Assembly (NCBI GenBank): GCA_027068385.1
Contig: JAMOTR010000029.1
Span: 1-8,288, forward strand
Origin: Candidatus Heimdallarchaeota archaeon
GTDB lineage: Archaea; Asgardarchaeota; Njordarchaeia; Njordarchaeales; JAMOTR01
DNA length: 8,288 nucleotides
Reading direction: 5' to 3'
Shown here in pieces: positions 5,367-8,288 of this stretch; positions within the stretch are counted from its first letter, which is position 1, and every line of letters begins with the position of its first letter. A model generated the notes under the pieces. That model searched no databases and was not told the DNA's origin. It saw only the letters and a program-made list of their open reading frames with translations. Both the position numbers and the translations under genes were made by a program.

Positions 5367-6563
5367 ATGAGGCTTCCGTTAAACGGTGATGAAGCCGTAG
5401 CTTATGCCGTAAAACATGTGGACGTCGACGTTATAGCCGCTTATCCTATTACCCCTCAGACGATAATCGTGGAGAAGCTATCCGAGTTCGTTTATAATGG
5501 CGAGCTGGACGCGGAGTTCATACACGTAGAGAGCGAACACTCGGCTATCTCTACCGTTATAGGAGCGGCCGCTGCGGGCGCGAGAGTGTTCACGGCCACG
5601 GCTTCTCAGGGATACGCTTTGATGCACGAGATCCTACACATCGCTTCCTCCCTACGCTTACCCATCGTAATGGCCTTAGCGAACAGAGCCCTATCCGCCC
5701 CGATAAACATACATTGTGATCACGGGGACGCAATGAACGGCCGCGACACCGGTCGGATAATGCTCTTCGCTGAGAACGCTCAGGAGGCTTACGATAGCGT
5801 GATTCAAGCGTATAAGATCGCGGAGGATGAAAAGGTTCAGCTACCCGTACTAGTAGCCTTAGACGGGTTCACAATAAGCCACACGACCGAAGACGTGGAG
5901 GTCCTAGACGAGGAAACCGTGAGGAAGTTCGTGGGTAGGCGTAAGATACCGGAGGTCGAGATACCTTATCTAGGTAAGGTGCCGTATTCGCTTACGGAAC
6001 GGAAACCTATAAGCATCGGCACGCTAGCCCTACCAGACTACTACGAGGAGGTGAAGTACCAGCAGTTCGAGGCCATGAAGAACGTCCCGGAGGTCGTGAG
6101 GAAGGTACATGATGAGTACGCGAAGATATCGGGAAGATCTTACGGGGACGGCATCATCGACGTGTTTAACGAGGACGCGGAGTACGCTATAGTGGTACTA
6201 GGTTCCACCGCCGGTACCGCTAGGGCGCTAGCGAGGAAGCGCAAGGACTTTGCCGTGGTACGCGTGAGGATGTATAGGCCGTTCCCGTATGAGGAGGTCG
6301 CTAAGGTGTTAGCCGGAAAGAAGGCCGTAGCCGTGATGGATCGCACTCCCGTATATCGGACGCATGGAGGACCTCTGTATCTAGACGTACTCTCTTCGCT
6401 ATACTACGCGGACGAGAAGCCCATAGTAGTCGATTATGTGTACGGCTTAGGAGGTCGCGACGTGCCGATGAGCACTATAGAGGCGGTCTTAAACGATCTA
6501 AAGAAGACCGATAAGGAGTCCGCTATGAAGAAACGCGTGAGGCGGATAGACGTGAGGCCCTGA
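5367..6563 (+). CDS. porA: Pyruvate:ferredoxin oxidoreductase alpha subunit
   Basis: This is the alpha subunit, which builds part of the TPP/2-oxoacid active site with the beta subunit. The 398-residue length is normal for archaeal PorA. Recognisable blocks are the N-terminal NGDEAVAYA (6-14), YPITPQT (26-32), FIHVESEHSA (51-60), GARVFTATASQG (71-82), ANRALSAPINIHCDHGD (105-121), RDTG (126-129) and DGFTISHT (166-173). The transketolase C-domain part follows, with GSTAGTA (279-285), RPFP (304-307) and GLGGRD (360-365). The family usually shows a Trp just after RDTG/RDSG; here it is Arg130. In many archaea porA follows porD directly and is followed by porB. Here it is 1.75 kb from porD behind an antisense gene, and nothing like porB follows. 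Pyruvate is the best substrate guess. Confidence 0.93.
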   Translation: MRLPLNGDEAVAYAVKHVDVDVIAAYPITPQTIIVEKLSEFVYNGELDAEFIHVESEHSAISTVIGAAAAGARVFTATASQGYALMHEILHIASSLRLPIVMALANRALSAPINIHCDHGDAMNGRDTGRIMLFAENAQEAYDSVIQAYKIAEDEKVQLPVLVALDGFTISHTTEDVEVLDEETVRKFVGRRKIPEVEIPYLGKVPYSLTERKPISIGTLALPDYYEEVKYQQFEAMKNVPEVVRKVHDEYAKISGRSYGDGIIDVFNEDAEYAIVVLGSTAGTARALARKRKDFAVVRVRMYRPFPYEEVAKVLAGKKAVAVMDRTPVYRTHGGPLYLDVLSSLYYADEKPIVVDYVYGLGGRDVPMSTIEAVLNDLKKTDKESAMKKRVRRIDVRP

Positions 6564-6568
6564 TTTTT
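6561..6568 (+). terminator. T-run terminator fused to the porA stop
   Basis: TGATTTTT at the end of porA is identical to the end of porD, and a further AT-rich stretch follows (6569-6581). It implies that transcription ends here and that no gene directly downstream, such as porB, is co-transcribed. Confidence 0.45.
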
Positions 6569-6578
6569 AGATATTATA

Positions 6579-6791
6579 TTTCACTACGCCCATCGCTTAT
6601 TAATCGTCTCGATCATAGCGTACGGAGACTTTAAGGGATCTCAAGAGGCGTCGTTAACGTTTCCATACCCTCCTTAGCCATACTCTCGGGCTTCGTATTG
6701 GGACATGGATGTTCATCGTACTCTTACCCGCTTTTCCCTAATCATCGACGTGTACCTCGCGTTGAGGATGATTCCTAAGAGTTTACGATAG
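6579..6791 (+). other. Intergenic stretch with possible membrane-gene remnant
   Basis: The 290-bp gap between porA and thiC holds no intact gene. Several short open stretches in different phases translate to hydrophobic, membrane-like peptides: YAHRLLIVSIIAYG in the first part, SIPSLAILSGFVLG near 6662-6703, TWMFIVLLPAFP near 6704-6738, then LIIDVYLALRMIPKSL near 6741-6785. Joined by frameshifts they would read as a decayed integral membrane protein. This is only suggestive, since random sequence of this composition can give similar peptides. I also looked for a TPP riboswitch and found none. Confidence 0.25.
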
Positions 6792-6809
6792 CGGGGAATA
6801 TTCGGAACG

Positions 6810-6821
6810 CATATTTTTAAC
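6810..6821 (+). promoter_or_regulatory. TATA box for thiC
   Basis: CATATTTTTAAC is a good archaeal TATA box. With the usual 25-nt spacing, transcription would start near 6841 and leave a leader of about 12 nt before the thiC ATG. That is too short for a riboswitch and lacks a Shine-Dalgarno sequence. Confidence 0.55.
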
Positions 6822-6853
6822 ATAACCTTATCTATGGCGCGCTCGGGAAAAAT

Positions 6854-8179
6854 ATGGGTACTCTAATGGATGCCGCGAAGCGCGGGGTAATTACGGAGGA
6901 GATGAAAATAGTGGCGGAGAAGGAAGGTGTCTCCCCAGAATTCGTGCGCGATCAAATCGCTAGGGGTCGTATAATTATACCCTTAAACGTAGTACGTCGC
7001 GATCGCGATGATATAAGGATAGAGGGCATCGGTGAGGGGTTAAGGACTAAAGTGAACGCGAACGTTGGTACCTCTACCCTAGTAGTGAACCCCGAGATGG
7101 AGCTTGAGAAGCTACGCGTGGCGATTAAATATGGTGCGGATTCCGTGATGGACTTATCTACCGGAGGGGATCTAGACGCTATTAGGAGGATGTTGATCAA
7201 GGAGGCCACGGTAATGTTCGGAACCGTACCCGTATATCAAGCGTTCATAGATGTCGCTAAGCGCGAAGGGGCCGGGATATACATGACGGAGGATGACATC
7301 CTAAAGACGATCGAGAAGCAGCTGAAGGACGGTGTGGACTTCATGACCCTACACGCGGGCGTTACGCTAAATATCGCTAAGGAGCTAGTAAAAGCGGGAG
7401 GACGCGGCGTTACGGGGGTACCTTCTCGTGGAGGGACGATACTATTAGCGCGGATGTTGTATCATAACGAGGAAAATCCGTTGTATAAGAACCGGGGATA
7501 CATCCTTGAGCTCATGCGTGAGTATGACGCGGCCGTATCGTTAGGGGACGGATTGAGGCCCGCGGGCATCGCGGATTCCCACGACCGGTTCCAGATAGCC
7601 GAGCTCTTGAATAACGCTAAGCTCGTACAAGAATGTCGTAAAGCCGGTGTTCAGGTGATGGTCGAGGGTCCGGGTCACGTACCCATGAATATGGTAGAAG
7701 CGGACGTAAAACTCGAGAAGCGCGTCACTAAAGGAGCTCCCTATTACGTATTAGGCCCAATCGTTACCGACATATTCCCGGGTTACGACCACATCACTTC
7801 GGCCATAGGCGGGGCCTTAGCGGCGGCCGCTGGTGCGGATATGTTGTGTTATGTAACTCCGGCTGAACACCTAAGCTTACCGAACGTGGAGCAAGTAAAA
7901 GAGGGCGTGATCGCGGCTCGTATAGCGGCTCATGCCGGAGACATCGTGAAGCTGGGCGAGAGGGCCGCTAGGATAGACTATGAGATGGATAAGGCAAGAG
8001 CCGCCCTCGATCGGAAGAGGATGCGCGAGATAGCTCCCGATAAGGAGACGTTCGATCGCATTCGCGGTCAGTTCGTAACTCCTCCCGAAGGTATGTGTAC
8101 GATGTGCGGAGAATTATGCGTATACCTTCTCTTAGATAAGTACCTCAAGAAAAACGAGCGATTTTTTATAAGGGCTTGA
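6854..8179 (+). CDS. thiC: Phosphomethylpyrimidine (HMP-P) synthase ThiC
   Basis: ThiC is a radical-SAM enzyme that rearranges aminoimidazole ribotide to 4-amino-5-hydroxymethyl-2-methylpyrimidine phosphate, the pyrimidine half of thiamine. The 441-residue product is the short form usual in archaea, without the long N-terminal domain of plant and enterobacterial enzymes. Family blocks run through the protein: TKVNANVGTST (65-75), ADSVMDLSTGGD (95-106), FGTVPVYQA (122-130), LHAGV (166-170), VPSRGGTI (189-196), SLGDGLRPAGIAD (229-241), VEGPGHVPMNM (270-280), DIFPGYDHITSAIG (306-319) and CYVTPAEHLSLPN (332-344). The C-terminal cluster motif has Cys415, Cys418 and Cys422, spaced CX2CX3C. The ATG at 6854 gives the typical N-terminus and follows the TATA box closely. 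The 3' end overlaps a convergent gene by 14 bp. Thiamine diphosphate is the cofactor of the nearby oxidoreductase. Confidence 0.96.
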   Translation: MGTLMDAAKRGVITEEMKIVAEKEGVSPEFVRDQIARGRIIIPLNVVRRDRDDIRIEGIGEGLRTKVNANVGTSTLVVNPEMELEKLRVAIKYGADSVMDLSTGGDLDAIRRMLIKEATVMFGTVPVYQAFIDVAKREGAGIYMTEDDILKTIEKQLKDGVDFMTLHAGVTLNIAKELVKAGGRGVTGVPSRGGTILLARMLYHNEENPLYKNRGYILELMREYDAAVSLGDGLRPAGIADSHDRFQIAELLNNAKLVQECRKAGVQVMVEGPGHVPMNMVEADVKLEKRVTKGAPYYVLGPIVTDIFPGYDHITSAIGGALAAAAGADMLCYVTPAEHLSLPNVEQVKEGVIAARIAAHAGDIVKLGERAARIDYEMDKARAALDRKRMREIAPDKETFDRIRGQFVTPPEGMCTMCGELCVYLLLDKYLKKNERFFIRA

Positions 8180-8288
8180 TCTCCACCTCGTCCACCTCCC
8201 CTATGAGTATCGCGGCGCTCCCGTAAGGCCTAGCTATTTCGAGTAATCCCTGGGACCCTACCGTGACGATTATCCTCTTATTAGGATC
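8166..8288 (-). CDS. C-terminal end of an unrecognised protein (partial)
   Basis: A minus-strand frame enters from the right edge and codes for 40 residues (DPNKRIIVTVGSQG ... GEVDEVEIKPL) before a TAA stop at 8168-8166. The pattern of strand, helix, strand and a closing acidic-basic tail (IIVTVGSQGLLEIARPYG, then SAAILIGEVDEVEI) looks like the end of a folded alpha/beta protein and not random frame. The IIGEV-like ending recalls AIR-synthase-like C-terminal domains such as ThiL, HypE and PurM, but 40 residues are too few to assign it. It converges with thiC and overlaps its last 14 bases, including the stop. The start and most of the gene lie outside the window. Confidence 0.6.
   Translation of the reverse strand, partial: DPNKRIIVTVGSQGLLEIARPYGSAAILIGEVDEVEIKPL

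Noticed and set aside
6564..6853. TPP riboswitch upstream of thiC
   Set aside because: I found no CTGAGA-type or matching downstream conserved element, and the TATA box position leaves a leader of only about 12 nt.
6834..6866. Ten-codon upstream ORF (ATG at 6834) overlapping the thiC start
   Set aside because: It lies mostly upstream of the transcription start expected from the TATA box at 6810-6821 and has no ribosome-binding site.
1..8288. CRISPR arrays, tRNA or rRNA genes, insertion sequences with terminal inverted repeats
   Set aside because: On reading both strands I saw no regularly spaced repeats, no tRNA-like TTC-arm pattern with a cloverleaf, and no transposase or matching inverted ends around the inserted gene at 3438-5216.

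Overview
The window reads as a piece of an archaeal chromosome, probably from a thermophile of the Thermoproteota (TACK) type. The grounds are archaeal-type four-subunit pyruvate/2-oxoacid:ferredoxin oxidoreductase genes, TATA-like boxes about 25 nt upstream of start codons (leaderless mRNAs), short T-run terminators, heavy ATA/CTA/AGG codon use, and a well-formed archaeal C/D box guide RNA. The species cannot be named from the sequence alone.

Left third (1-2723): three minus-strand genes, each with its own TATA-like box. They are a large tandem-GNAT acetyltransferase-like protein (1557-2723), a polytopic membrane protein of unknown function (608-1462), and a helical protein of unknown function cut off by the window edge (1-525). 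The 82-bp gap between the last two (526-607) carries, on the plus strand, a canonical C/D box sRNA with boxes C, D', C' and D in order and 12- and 10-nt guide spacers. The same gap also holds the promoter of one neighbour and the terminator of the other.

Middle (2724-6563): a compact divergent promoter leads right into porG-porD (2794-3614), the gamma and ferredoxin-like delta subunits. They overlap by ATGA, and porD has a strong Shine-Dalgarno sequence. The alpha subunit porA (5367-6563) lies 1.75 kb downstream on the same strand. Between them, on the opposite strand, is an AT-richer gene of unknown family (3438-5216). It appears to encode an N-terminal beta-rich repeat region (possible propeller), a winged-helix-like segment and a C-terminal coiled coil. 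Its frame stays open 177 bp into the antisense strand of porD. No TPP-binding beta subunit gene (porB) is present, so the por operon looks interrupted and rearranged.

Right part (6564-8288): a 290-bp gap with short hydrophobic reading frames in three phases (possible membrane-gene remnant), then thiC (6854-8179), the radical-SAM HMP-phosphate synthase of thiamine synthesis, behind its own TATA box. A minus-strand gene entering from the right edge ends 14 bp inside thiC. PFOR uses thiamine diphosphate, so the neighbours are metabolically related, but they are separate transcription units.

The most interesting items are the unannotated C/D box sRNA (556-610) and the unknown gene lying antisense within the split por locus.
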